From Panicum virgatum (Eukaryota > Streptophyta > Magnoliopsida > Poales > Poaceae): a stretch of DNA of 64,000 nt. Below are positions 21,724 to 35,386 of the stretch, one piece after another. The stretch lies in contig NC_053148.1 in NCBI RefSeq assembly GCF_016808335.1, positions 18,194,433 to 18,258,432 on the forward strand, given 5' to 3'. A program made the position numbers and the translations under genes. Below the pieces are notes generated by a model that saw only the letters and a program-made list of their open reading frames with translations, was not told the origin of the DNA and searched no databases. How positions within the stretch are numbered: the first letter of the stretch is position 1; the number at the start of each line of letters is the position of its first letter.

Positions 21724-24700
21724 CTAGGCAAAGTATGATGAGGATGAGGATGTATCACGAAGAACCTGCATGAGCAAAGTGAGCGAAACTATGAGAATGT
21801 GTGTAATCTGTAGAGCAGTAACAAATGGGGAGTCAAGGGGAAGATTTCAAGCTTGCCTCCAGTTCGTCTTCCGTGAACGCGTCCTTCTGGATGCTCCATG
21901 TGTCAGCATGGGTACGCTTAAACTCCGCAACAGCTTTTGTGACGGTTGATCTTATGGGGGAAGGCTCGCTGATAAAGCGAGCAAGTAGCGTGACATGAGC
22001 AGGAAGCCAGCTGCAAAGGCCACAAAACCACATGTCCAGTCAAGAGAAAGGTAGTTAGAACTCAAAATTATGGGGTAGATATAATTCAAATCGACAGGAT
22101 CATCCACACATACAAGACAAGGTACACCTGCTTCCTTTTATAAGCATCTGACAACTACCATGCATATAAAGTAAATAGCACAAAGAGTACCTAGGCATGT
22201 CGTATGGGACAGAAAGGACCGAAGCTGTCAAAGCAAGAACGGCACCATGGATGGTAGCAACAGAGTGGCCCGATTTTGAATTTCTGTAAACAATAATGGA
22301 AGTAATAGTTGATTGCATACTCAACAAATCAACGCAAAGGAAAGAGAGAAGGCAAGGTCCATGATAATGTCACAACCCACAACCAGCATAAATTTTACCT
22401 TCTCTGCGCAACAATTATTCGCTGGGCTTTTGCATATGACCTATCACGGAAATCCTTTGATAGATCTTCATCTATACCCTTCATCAAGCTTGCAAGAACA
22501 CCAGCAGCATGTTCCCTAACCTGATTGTATAAAAACAAAATTCATACCACTGAGAAGCAGCCTCCCACATAGGCTCCTTAGCTGAAAAGCACTTTACATG
22601 TTTTTGTTAGAAGATTGTAGCTGCCCGTTATGGGCTGTGCTTGGGCTGGCCTTTTGGGCCATGGGCGCCTGGCCGCACCAGCCTCACTGACTGCTGCGCC
22701 GGCCCTAAGTTAATGGTATGATTGGTAGATTAGGCAAGGATTCCTCTGATTGGCACTATTTCTATAAGCCCTAGGGTTCCTTGCCTATATATGTACCTCC
22801 CTTGTACCCATTCATCAATCAATCTACAGTTCCTGGCCATACCTTCTTTCATGGTATCAAGAGACCGGGTTCCTCGCCCGCCTCGCCTTCCGCTGCCCTA
22901 GCGCGCCCCTCCCTAACTGCGCCCTCCCCTTCCCATGGCCGGGACACCACCTCCCTCCCCTACCGCCTGTGCAAAGGCCAGAGCCGCCAAAGAAGAGGCG
23001 GACGCCAAGGCCACCGCCGACGCCGCTGCGAAGGCCAAGGCTGATCGCCGGGCCGCCCGTCAGGCCGCCCGTGATCGCGCCACCTAGGCAGAGGAAGATG
23101 CTGCCGCCGCTGGCCGAGATTGTGATGCTGCTGCTGCGCGCATGCGCGACGCCCTAGCGCGCGCTGAGTGTGAGCGCGCCAACGCTCCCCCTCCCTCTGA
23201 CGACGAGGACGACGCCAAGGAGGATGCCAGCGATGCTGGCGGCCCATCTGATTTGCACCACACCCTACTGCTTCACGAGGCCGCCGCCTTCGTGAACCTC
23301 CACGTGCAGGCTGTGGCTGTCCAGAACATCCGAAGTCTGATCTCCGACGTCCTCAACGTCTCCTCCGGCAACTACACCCGCTGGCGCGACCAGTTCCTCC
23401 TCACCGTTGGGAAGTTCTCCCTTTAGAAGCACGTCTTCCTCGACGAGACGGTCGCCACCTATCCGTACTGGGCGCGCATGGATTGCGTCGTCAAGTCCTG
23501 GATCCTCAGCACAATCTCCAACGACCTTGCCGACACTATCCCCTCGCATTGCTCCTCCGCCCATTTTGCCTGGGTCGCCGTCGAATCTCAGTTCCTCAGC
23601 AATCGCGAGATCTGGGCGCTCTACCTCGACGAATCTCAATTCCTCAGCAATCGCGAGACCTGCCACACACAAACTCGCCCCTCGTTCTGTCATGTGCGTT
23701 CTTCTAGGGTACTCAGCTCATCACAAAGGCTATCGATGTCTTGATCTTGCCACCAACAAAGTCATCATCTCCCGCCATGTCATTTTTGATGAGTCCGATT
23801 TTCCCTTCTCACATCAGTCAATTTCACCCTCCTCGGCGGACATTGATTTTCTGGATATCACTGACACTGTGTCGGCCCCTATAGGACCGTCACAACCCCT
23901 TTTGTCTGTAGATTCCCCCGGTTGCAGTGCTGGCTTGAGCCCTCAGCTCGCTAGGCGCTCCCTGCATTCGCCACCAGCGTCGACGTCACCCCCACCCTCG
24001 CCTGCGCCGATGGCCACCCCTGCTGCACTGCCTCGTGCGGCCGTCGCCAACCCTGGTGCCCTGCCGACTACCGCACTGCCACGTGCGGCCGTCGCCAGCC
24101 TTGGTGCCCTGCCGACTACCGTGCGACCAGTGCGTCTCCAGACGCCGCTCTTGCAGCTTTGACGCCCGCACAACCATGTGCGGCCTCTTCCCTGGCTCTT
24201 GCGCCGTCGCCGCCCACGACTGAGTGGGTGCCCCCGGCGCGGGACATTCGCTTCGTCTACACCAGGCGCGCCCCTCAAGTCCCGCCGGGCTTCACACCGC
24301 CGCCGGCTCCCACCCCAGCACCGCCACACCTCGAGCACCTGTGGTCAACTAGCATTGTATGACCACACGGGCCAAGATCGGGTTCTGGATGCCTCCTCGT
24401 CCGCTGTCACCAGTGCCGAAGACCTTCCGCAGCGGCCTCGTCGGCCCCAATTGGCGGGCTGCTATGGAAGAGGAGTTCGCTGCCCTTCTCCAGAACAACA
24501 CTTGGGACCTCATTGCGCGTCCATAGCAGGGCAATGTTGTGACTGGGAAGTGGCTGTTCAAGCACAAGTTCAATGCGGATGGCTCACTCGAGCGGTACAA
24601 GGCCCGCTGGGTTCTTCGCCGTTTCTCTCAACGACCTGGTGTTGACTTTGATGAGACTTTCAGTCCGTCGTGAAGCCGGCCACCGTGCGCACTGTGCTAT

Positions 24701-27700
24701 CTCTGGCACTTTCGCAGCACTAGCCCATTCACCAGCTTGAAGTGAAGAACGCTTTCCTTCACGGCACCCTCACGGAGACAGTCTACTACGCTCAGCCTTC
24801 CGGTTTTGAGGATTCAGCTCACCCGGACTTCGTCTGCTGCCTCAACAAGTCCCTCTACAGCCTGAAGCAGGCCCCTCGTGCGTGGTACAGCCGCTTTGCC
24901 ACTCACCTGCTATCACTGGGATTTGTGGAGGCCAAGTCCGACACTTCGCTGTTCATCTACCGTCGAGGCTCGGACATTGTCTATCTTCTTCTCTATGTGG
25001 ATAACATTGTCTTGATTGCATCTTCAGCTGCTCTCCTTCGACGAATCATCCAGGCCCATTCAGTAGGAGTTCTCTACGAAGGATTTGGGTCAGCTCCATC
25101 ACTTTTTGGGCATGGAGGTTCAGCATCATGGTGACGGCATGTTCCTCTCTCAGCGACAGTACATGCTTGACATTCTTGCCCGTGCCGGCATGGCTAAGTG
25201 CAAGCCTTGTTCCACTCCGGTCGATTGCAATCCGAAGCTCAGTGCAGATGGTGTTCCTGTTTAGGATGCTACAGATTTCAGGAGCCTTGCTTGTGCTCCA
25301 GTATCTGACCTTCACCAGACCAGATATTGCCTACGCTGTTCAACAAGTTTGCCTCTACATGCATGATCCTCGGGAGCCTCACCTCATCGCTTTGAAGCGC
25401 ATCCTCCGGTACATTCGTGGTACTCTGCACATGGGACTGCTCCTGCGACCCACCTCCACAACCGAGTTGACAGCCTACTCCGACGCTGACTGGGTTGGTT
25501 GTCCAGACACGCGCAAGTCCATCTCGGGCTATGTTGCGTTTCTTGGTGACAACCTCATCTCCTGGTCCTCCAAGCGCTAGAACACAGTCTCCAGGTCCAG
25601 TGCTAAGGCTGAGTATCGGGCTGTGGCCAATGTTGTTGCTGAAGTCTCTTGGCTGCGCCAACTTCTTCATGAGCTTCATGTGCCGCTCCGACGGTCTGTC
25701 CTCGTCTACTGTGAGAACATCAGCGCGTCTACATGTCTTCCAACCCTGTTCAACATCAGCGCACCAAGCACATAGAGATCGACCTGCACTTCGTTCGGGA
25801 GAAGGTTGCTCTTGGTGATGTTCATATTCTTCATGTGCCGACCACATCGCAGTACGCCAACATCTTCACCAAAGGACTTTCTACATCGATCTTTTGTGAG
25901 TTCAGGTCCAGTCTGAACGCCCGCGGTGCTGCCGATCTGACTGCGGGGGCGTGTTAGAAGATTGCAGGTGCCCATTATGGGCTGTGCTTGGGCTGGCCCT
26001 TTGGGCCATGGGGGCCTAGCCGCACCAGCCGTTGGCTGCTGCGCCGGCCCTAGGTTTATGGTATGATTGGTAGATTAGGCAAGGATCCCTCTGATTGGTA
26101 CTGTTTCTATAAGCCCTAGGGTTCCTTGCCTATATATGTGTACCTCTCTTGTACCCATTCATCAATCAATCTACAATTCCTTGCCATACCTTCTTTCAGT
26201 TTTCTTAAGGCAAAGGTCATAATGTAGGTGCATTGTTTATTATATATTTATCTGGAATGAACCGAGACTACACATTTTCTTGAGTAAGAGGGTATAGAAA
26301 AATATAAATATTCATTGAATGGAGGTGAAACCAACATAGACTTGCCTCAACTTGGTTGTCCACAAGTAACTTCTCTATTGTTTGCCAGATTAGTGATTTC
26401 TCTGAACCAGAAAGGATGAATGTGTGCCTGTGACAAAGATAGCATGCATTTTTTGTTAGCTCTATGATACCGTGAAAAAAAAAATCAAAGGCATGCAATA
26501 CCATAGTGATGTTATCATGTAATAAGTATGTAGAAATACGCTAAATCTGTTAAGTACAAGGTATGTTTCTGTTGGTCTTGTATCTCTTCATCTAGCTTTA
26601 TCGCTGTTGTCTTATGGACGTTTTTCATTAGAGGTAACAGTAAAGGTTACCCTTGTTTGAAAAATGTTTCTATTAGTCTTAAAGAGAATACATGTATCAG
26701 TAATATCTTAAAAGTCATGGCACTCTACTACAATGGAAATGAAAAAAAAAGTGTTATTAGCAAGGACCAAAATATTGTTATTCACAATGTACTACTAAGC
26801 TAATCCTTTCATACTAAGCATACACAAGGAAAGAAATATTCATGGTAGAGCCAAAACACTATCATAAAAATGGGTATAGTGGCAACAAAGTAATCAGACC
26901 TGTATGTAAATGTCCTGAGGTATGATAAAAGCACAGATCTGGTGCGCCAGTTAGGATCATTAACTGAAGAAAGAATAGACGAAATAGCAGTTTCAAGAAA
27001 AGGCCGATGTAGAATCCTCCACTTGAGCAACTCAAAAGCTGATTTAGCGAGCAATGAAAGTTCCTTATTTGAGGTTTCCTGCAAATAGAAAATATGCAGA
27101 GAAAATGCAGTACATGAAAATAACAATTGATTGTAATAAAATCACACATTTCTGCCACCCAACATCCAGAGTTTCTGAGCATGTCTTTGGAATAAAACAT
27201 TTAACAACTTCTAAAGTTCAACAGACTAAATCAACTTCAGTTAGCTATCAGACCAAGGTGATCAAACAGCCTGAAGAGAAATTTCACTTTAAAGTTTCCC
27301 TTGAGACATTAACAAAGAAAAGAAGAGAGAAAATTTCCCACCTTCAACATTTTTATTTCATCAAAAGATACAATATATTGAAGATGACATTACTAAACAA
27401 GAAAGCGAGGAAAACACCCTTACACTGCTATAAGATACCAAATTTTACCTGTAGTGAGAGAACAGGGTACACGAGTCTAATAATAATATCTAGTAGAACA
27501 GAAGATCTCCCAGACCTCAGAGATGCGATCATGAAATGAAAAATCTGCAAAGAAACCACAAAAAAAAAAGATATAAGACAGAAATGAAACAAGTGGATAT
27601 GGAACTTTAAACTTGGAGAAAGGTACAAAATAAGCACCGTTTCCATCCTTTTAGCGTCAGACTCCTCTCTATGATCCATGCTATTTTCAGTAGCCGAATC

Positions 27701-30700
27701 TGATGTTGACTCCAGTTGCTTAGATTGAATACTGTTTTGTATACTTACAGCTAATTCATTAGCTCCATCTGTCAAACATTTAGACCAATATTCATTTCCT
27801 GTCTGTTCGATCATGCTTACATCCCCACAAAGCTCTTCTCGTGAACCAGGGCCAAACGATCCAGAAAGTCTCATATTTGAGCATGTAACACACATGGCAA
27901 CACCAATTGCTTCTCTTATCTGAACCCAAAAATTAATTGAAAACGTAAAACGGTTGAGAAAAATTATTGTTGTAAAGACAGTAAATATTTCCTTGCAGAT
28001 GTGTCCCTTTAACATTGGTAACTTGCCAAAAGCTTACTTAATATAGAAATGGCAATTGACTAAACTAAATATGTGTTAATATATTTCTTTATTCTTTATT
28101 CCATTGCTTGTTCAATCTGTTGGTGTATATGTGTTAGGCCCATCTAGAGGCCCATGTACAGACTACTATATTGCCCACCCTTCTAGGGTTTGGCGGAATA
28201 AACTCTGAATATTCCCTCTAGCATGGTATCAGCAGCCTAGGGTTTGCTTCCCTCCCCACCTCCTCCTCCTCCCGCCGCCGCCGCCACCATGGCTGGTTGG
28301 CCGCCGGCGCCCCCTCCCCTCTCCTCCTTCCCTCCCGCCTGCCCCTGCCGCGCGCAGTCCCTGGCGGCCCGCCACCGCCCTCGCTGCGGCCGCTGGCGCG
28401 CTAGGCCTGGGCGCCGCCGCGGAGGGCGGGCCGGCCGCCACCGCCGCCGTCGTCGCAGCGGCCGCTGGCGGGCCAGCCCTGGCCGCTGCAGTCACGGATC
28501 CGTCGCCCGAGCCCGCCGCCTCTGCCCTGCCCGCTGCCCCTGCAGGCGCGCACGGCCCCTGGCATCCGGGCGGGCTGGCCCCGGGCGCCGCCGTCGCGGG
28601 CGCGCCGGCCCTGGCCGCCACCGTCGCGGATCTGCCGCCGCCTCTGCCCGTCGCCGTGCACGCCACTGCTGTCCTGCCCGCGGCGGAGGTCGGCCTGGGC
28701 GCCGGGGTCGCGGCCGGCCTAGCCACCGAGGGCGACGCAGGCACGGCCGGCCTGGCCCCCGCGGGCGCCTTGCCCACCGCCGCTGCCTTGCATGGCGCGG
28801 CTGGCCTGGGCGTCGCTCCCCTTCCCCACGCTGGCGCCGCTCCTCCTCCCGGTGGCCCCTTCCTCCTCCAGGATACCCACCGGCCGCTGCCATCGCTGCG
28901 GGGCCCTTGCCGCAGCTCTCCTCGCCGCCAAGACTGAGGCTGCGGCGGCCCAGGAGCATGTACGCGCGGCCGCACTCGCTTGGGAGCGCGAGCGTGCTGC
29001 GGCAGATGCTCTTGCTCGCCAGGTCGCCGAGGCGGAGCACTACCTCTTCGTCTCCCCCGATCGGCAGCCGATCGTTGACTTCGCCGACACTTCCGCCTCC
29101 TCCACGGCGCTCGTTGCTATTCTACCGAGCTCCTCTGCCCCGCTTGCCACCACTCTTCCTGGTGCTCCTCCCCCCGGGCCAAGCGAGGGTGTGGGGGGGA
29201 GGGGGGCCGGAGCGGACGTCGTCGGCGAAGGGGCCGTGGTGGTGGTACTGGTCGTCGGAGCACACCCACACCTCCTGCTCCTGCTGGAGTGCCATGGCCA
29301 TCCATCAATAACCCATGGTCAGGGCACATTTCAATATGACCATTCCAAGGCCCCCAGGGGGGGTCATCGTCCTCAGTACCAGCCAGCGGCCATGTTCACG
29401 GGCGCCGCTCCTCAGCTCCAACCGGCGGCCATGTTCACTAGTGCTGCTCCCCTGTTCGCGCCGTCCTAGACTCCACCCGCTCAGCCCAGCCAGCCTCCGA
29501 CCTGGCCTGGGGGGTGGGACCAGGCCGCGCTGGCGCAGTCCTTCAACACCATGGGGCCGACACCGCTGGTCAGCACCGAGTGGATCGCCGACTCGAGTAC
29601 CTCCTTCCACACCACCCCAGATGCCGGTATCCTCTCTTCTGTTCGACCCCCACATCCCTCTTGTCCTTCTTCCATCATGGTTGGCGATAGGTCTTGTCTT
29701 TCTGTCACCGCCGTGGATTCTGCTCCTGGTTCTTTCCGTCTTTCCAATGTTCTTGTTGCTCCTCAGATGATTCATATTCTTCTTTCCATTCGCCAGTTTA
29801 GTACTGACAATTCGTGTTCCATCGAATTTGACTCCTCTGGTTTTACTGTGAAGGATTCGGCTTCCCGACGTCCGCTCCTCCGATGTGACAGCTCGGGGCC
29901 CATTTACACCCTTTGTCTTCCTACTTCCGCTGCTCCGCATTCGACTTCTTCTTCGTCTGCTGCCTTTGCCGCGACGCCGTCTTCCACCACCTGGCACCGC
30001 CGGCTTGGTCACCGCGGTCGCGACGTTTTGGCGCAACTTAGTTGTAGTACCGATATTCCTTGTACTAGGGCTCCTGCTGAGCATCTCTGTCATGCGTGCC
30101 AGCTTGGTCGTCATGTTAGACTTTATTTTTCTTCTTCTTCTTGGCATGCGACACATGCCTTTGATCTTGTTCACTGTGACCTGTGGACTTCTCCTATCCC
30201 CAGCATTTCTGGTTATAAATACTATCTGGTGGTGGTTGATGATTTTTCTCATTGCTCTTGGACTTTTCCTTTGCACGCCAAGTCTGAGACCTTTCCCACC
30301 CTCCACTTCTTTGCCTGGGTATCCACTCAGTTCGGCCTCACCATTAAGGCCGTCCACTGTGACAACGGACGTGAATTCGACAACTCCACCTCCCGTTCTT
30401 TCTTCCTCTCTCGGGGTGTTCAGTTACGCATGTCTTGTCCGTATACCTCTCCTCAGAACGGCAAGGCTGAGCAGATGATTCGCACGACGAACGACGACAT
30501 GCGCACTCTTCTGATCCAGGCCTCTCTGCCTCCCCACTTCTGAGCTGAGAGTCTCCACACTGCCACCTACTTGCTCAACCACCTTCCGTCCACAGCTTCT
30601 CCTGCTCCCACTCCACACCACGCTCATTTCGGTACCCCTCCCAGCTACGACCACCTTCGTGTCTTCGGGTGTGCATGTTATCCTAACATCTCCGCCACTG

Positions 30701-33700
30701 CTCCTCACAAGTTGGCACCCCGCTCGACTCGTGTGTTTCTTGGTTACTCCCCTGACCACAAAGGGTACCGATGCTTTGACCTCACCTCTCGCCGGGTCCT
30801 CATCTCCCGACACGTTGTGTTTGACGAGTCGGATTTCCCCTACTCCACCTCCTCTACACCTTTCCCTGACCCTGAGTTGGAGTCCCTGTTTTTGCCTGAC
30901 CCGGTGGTTCAGCCCCCCTTTGTCTTTGTCTGTCCTTTTCCTGCAGGTCTTCCTGGTACACCGGCACCGCCTCCGGTGATTTCTGCTGCGCCTCGCGTGG
31001 CCCCGGTGTCTTCTGTCTCGCCACGCGCGGCCCCGGTGCCTTCTGTTGCGCCGCGCGCGGCCCCAGTGCCTCCAGCTGCGCCACGCGCGGCCCCGGTGTC
31101 TCCTGCTCCGCCTGCGCGCTACGCTCAGCCGGTGCAGGTGTACCGGCATCGTTCGGTGCCATCACCAGCGCCGACTCCGGCTCCGGAGGCTCCAGCGTCG
31201 CCGCCGCCACCTCCACCGGAGCCGTCGCCACTGCCACCTCCACCGTCTCGCTCTCGTGACGAGCCGGTGGTGTACCACCCGCCCGTCATCCATCGGGATC
31301 CTGATCATATTCATCCCATGGTGACTCGGCGGATGGCTTCTCACCCCGCGACTCTCCACCACCGAGGGAGAGCCGCGAATCTCTCCGGTACCCTCCTCTG
31401 TCCGCGACGCCTTGGCGGATCCTCACTGGCGTCGCGCGATGGAAGAGGAGTACGCGGCTCTTATTACCAACCAGACGTGGAACCTCATGCCGCGTCCGTC
31501 TGGTTGCAATGTGGTCACTGGCAAGTGGATCTGGACGCATAAGCGTCGGGCTGATGGCACACTGGATCGCTACAAGGCTCGCTGGGTTCTCCGAGGTTTC
31601 ACCCAGCGGCCTGGAGTGGACTATGATGAGACCTTCAGTCCAGTGGTGAAGCCTGCTACAGTGCGCACGGTCCTCTCGCTCTTGGTCTGTGCACCAGCTG
31701 GATGTGAAGAATGTGTTTCTCCATGGCACTTTATCAGAGACAGTCTACTATACTCAGCCAGCGGGATTTGTGGACTCCAGTCGTCCGGACATGGTCTGCC
31801 AGCTCAACAAGTCTCTCTATGATCTGAAGCAGGCTCCTCGGGCTTGGTATTCTAGGTTCGCCACGTTCTTGCTGACATTGGGGTTCACCGAGGCCAAGTC
31901 TGATACTTCTCTGTTCATCTACCGCCGTGGGCATGAGACTGCCTACCTGCTGCTCTATGTTGATGGCATTGTGCTCACAGCCTCCAGTCAGCAGTTGCTT
32001 CAGCGCATCATCTCCTCTCTGCAGCAGGAGTTTGCTATGAAGGGCCTTGGTCAGCTCCATCACTTCTTGGGTGTTACTATTGAGTCTCACCCGTCTGGCC
32101 TTCTCCTTCACCAGCGGCAGTATGCACTTGATATTTTGGAGCGGGTTGGGATGACTGATTGCAAGCCATGCTCCACTCCTGTCGACACTCAGGCGAAGCT
32201 GTCTGCTGCTCTGGGTGATCCCATGCCTGATCCTACTGCCTACCGGAATCTTGCTGGAGCCTTGCAGTACCTCACTTTCACCAGGCCGGACCACACATAT
32301 GCCGTTCAGCAGGTCTGTCTTCATATGCATGATCCCCGGGAGTCACATCTTGCTGCGCTGAAGCGTCTCCTCCGCTACATCCGTGGCACTGTTGACTTCG
32401 GCCTGGTTCTTCACTGGTCTCCCTCTGCTGAGCTGGTTGTCTACACCAACGCTGACTGGGCTGGCTGTCCGGACACTCGCCGCTCCACTTCCGGCTATGC
32501 CGTCTTCCTGGGCGGCAACCTTATCTCCTGGTCGTCCAAACAGCAGACGGTTGTCTCCCGCTCCAGTGCTGAGGCGGAGTACCGTGTTGTCGCTAACGGC
32601 GTGGCGGAGGCGTCCTGGATTCGACAGCTCTTGGCAGAGCTCCATAGCCCGCTCGCCAAGAGCACGCTTGTCTACTGCGACAACATCAGCGCCGTGTATC
32701 TCTCCACCAACCCCGTTTAGCATCAGCGGACGAAGCATGTGGAGATCGGCTTGCACTTCGTTCGTGACTGGGTTGCTATCGGCGATGTTCGGGTCCTCCA
32801 TGTCCCGACCACCTCTCAGTTTGCCGACACCTTCACCAAGGGTCTCCCCTCCTCGACTTTCTCGGAGTTTCGCTCCAGCCTCAATGTAGCAGGTGGCTAG
32901 TTGTGGCTGCGGGGGGGTGTCGTCCCTATGTGTGCTTTCTTTGTTCTCCAGTCTTGAACTCCGCTGCGCCGGTAGTTCAGACTGCGGGGGGTATTGGTGT
33001 ATATGTGTTAGGCCCATCTAGAGGCCCATGTACAGACTACTATATTGCCCACCCTTCTAGGGTTTGGAGGAATACACTCTGAATATTCCCTCTAGCACAA
33101 TCCATAAAAGTGCCTTAATTCTTCCTTCTCTTAATTTTTGGAAAGGAGGAAGGGAAATTTTGGACAAATAGTTGGTGTAACAAGCAAAAAGGTTTCCAAT
33201 GTTTCTTTTCATTATTTTCCTGCAGCTGGGTGTTGTCATTGTTCCTCCTCTTTAATACATGGAGAAAAAGGGAAACCATTGGAAGACTAGCTGATGCACT
33301 TGTCAAATAATCGAAATAATATAGGAGTGCCTACATCGTAGTATGGACACATGTAATGAGCATTGCTAGTTACCCATCATAAAATAGCATATATAACAGT
33401 ACTCCCTCCGGTCAAGTAAACTTGACGTTTCAGACAAGAAAAACAAGCTGGTATTGCTGTCTGAAACGTCAAGTGAACTTGACTGGAGGTAGTATAAGCC
33501 AGATCCAGGTTATAGGTACACTAAGCAATGATGGCATAAGCTTGATCCAGTCTATAGGAACTACAGATCGAACCTACCAGACACAATCGAGCATCAAAAC
33601 CTAGTGGCAGAGACTAAGATATGGTGGCATACTTTACAATTGTGAAAGAAAAAAATGAGAAAGCTTCTAGAAAATTCTAGGAAATGCTCTTCAGCTGTGA

Positions 33701-35352
33701 AAGCATTATATTCTCAAATAAGAGTGAAATAAAAGGAATGGCAGCTCATAGACACCCCCACGCTGGAGCCATTTCGTTTACCTGTGCAGATGAATGGTTC
33801 ATGTTGTCAAGTAGTTCATCAACAATTTTAACATGGTATTGCTTCTCTGCTGCAGACATTTTTGGTGCAGATATTTCTATTAGAGCAACAGATAGAAAAG
33901 CATATCTCTTGGCAAGTACGCTAGTTGCCACGGATTGAGGAACAGGACTACATAAGCACTCTAATACTTTTTGTCTAAGAACAGGAGCACGAGTTCCGGA
34001 TCTTTCTTTTCCTGTAACAGCATATCGAATGCAAGCTGCCCATTCAGGAGCTGATTCCACAGATGGTACTAGCATAATCTTCTGCAGTTGAACCATCAAC
34101 CAGTTATTCTCTGACTCCAAATTCCCAGTGATATCAGAGTGGAGCATCCCTGCCATGGCTTCAGCAGCCACACATTGCCTTGATCTCTCTTTCGAACTTA
34201 GAAAATCTTCCAGTGCTGTCTGAAGAGAAGACATTACAGGCATGCCACATTGTTGGATAAGCCTTTTAAATATCCTAGCAAAGCGGGAATAGAACATGTG
34301 ACCACCCACTAAAGAAATCCAACTAGGAGTACGTGGCCACGAGGCAGAGAAATCAAAATAGAAGTCAGTGATTGCTCTTTCAGATCCGCTTTGAAAAGAT
34401 GAAGCCCCATAACTCGCTTTTGAGGAACCATCATTATCAGAAATAATATGGACATGAGATAAACTGTTCAGTGTCTCATTCATGAATCCTTCCTCTTGAA
34501 TTATCTGATTCAAAATTTCTCCTGTTGATGAAATATTGCAATATTCGGGGTGATCCAATGATTGCTGTGAATCTTGTGGATATGCCTTATGAGGCGATCC
34601 TTGCAATAATGTGTTCAGCGCAGATATTGCAAGCATTCTTGAGTGAGGCAGTTGACTCTTCAAGTTCGTTAAGAAATGACCTAAAATAGAACATTTATTT
34701 GAACAATGATGGTCAATTAAAATATTTTCAAAGTTGGCCTTTTCAAACATGATGATAAAGGCATGATGGCCGAAATGTGTTCCATAATAACAAGAAGCTA
34801 GAAAGAGGAGACATGCTGTCCATACCAGCAGTCTCTGCCAGCATTTGTGAATATACGCCAGATTCACTTCTGGATGCTAAAATCAGCAGCAGGAGTACTC
34901 TGTTGGCCATCAAATTGTACCTGAAATTACCCAGATGCAAGTTTTAAGTATGTATCTATGTTCTATGTTAATGACTACAAGATAGTAAAATTTGATTCAA
35001 GTAGATATGTATATATGGTTGATATTACATTATTAAAGGAACAAGTAATAGTTTTTTTTGTGTACCTGTCACTATGAAAATGATATTTGTGTACTATGAC
35101 TATGAACAATCAGCACAGAAGGTTGTTCTGTACATCCTGCATGTTTTTGGTTGTGCAAATTCAATTCTAGTATTATTTTGCAGTGGACACATCTAACATG
35201 CAGACAAGGCCACACAGCATGGCTCCAAGGTAGCAAACAGAGCTTGCCTCACTGAAATGAGATGTATCATCATCAACAACAACAACAACATAGCCTTTTG
35301 TCCCAAGCGAGTTGGGGTAGGCTAGAGATGAAACCCAGAAGACACAAAGGTC

Positions 35353-35386
<34 letters not shown>

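Noticed and set aside
28229..28975. A 248-codon minus-strand frame rich in Ala, Gly and Arg
   Set aside because: It is the antisense shadow of the GC-rich gag region of copia B and has no domain.
30424..31149. Long minus-strand frame with Arg/His-rich repeats
   Set aside because: Antisense of the integrase C-terminus and Pro/Ala-rich linker of copia B. The repeats come from GCGCGGCCCCGGTG-type units in the sense strand.
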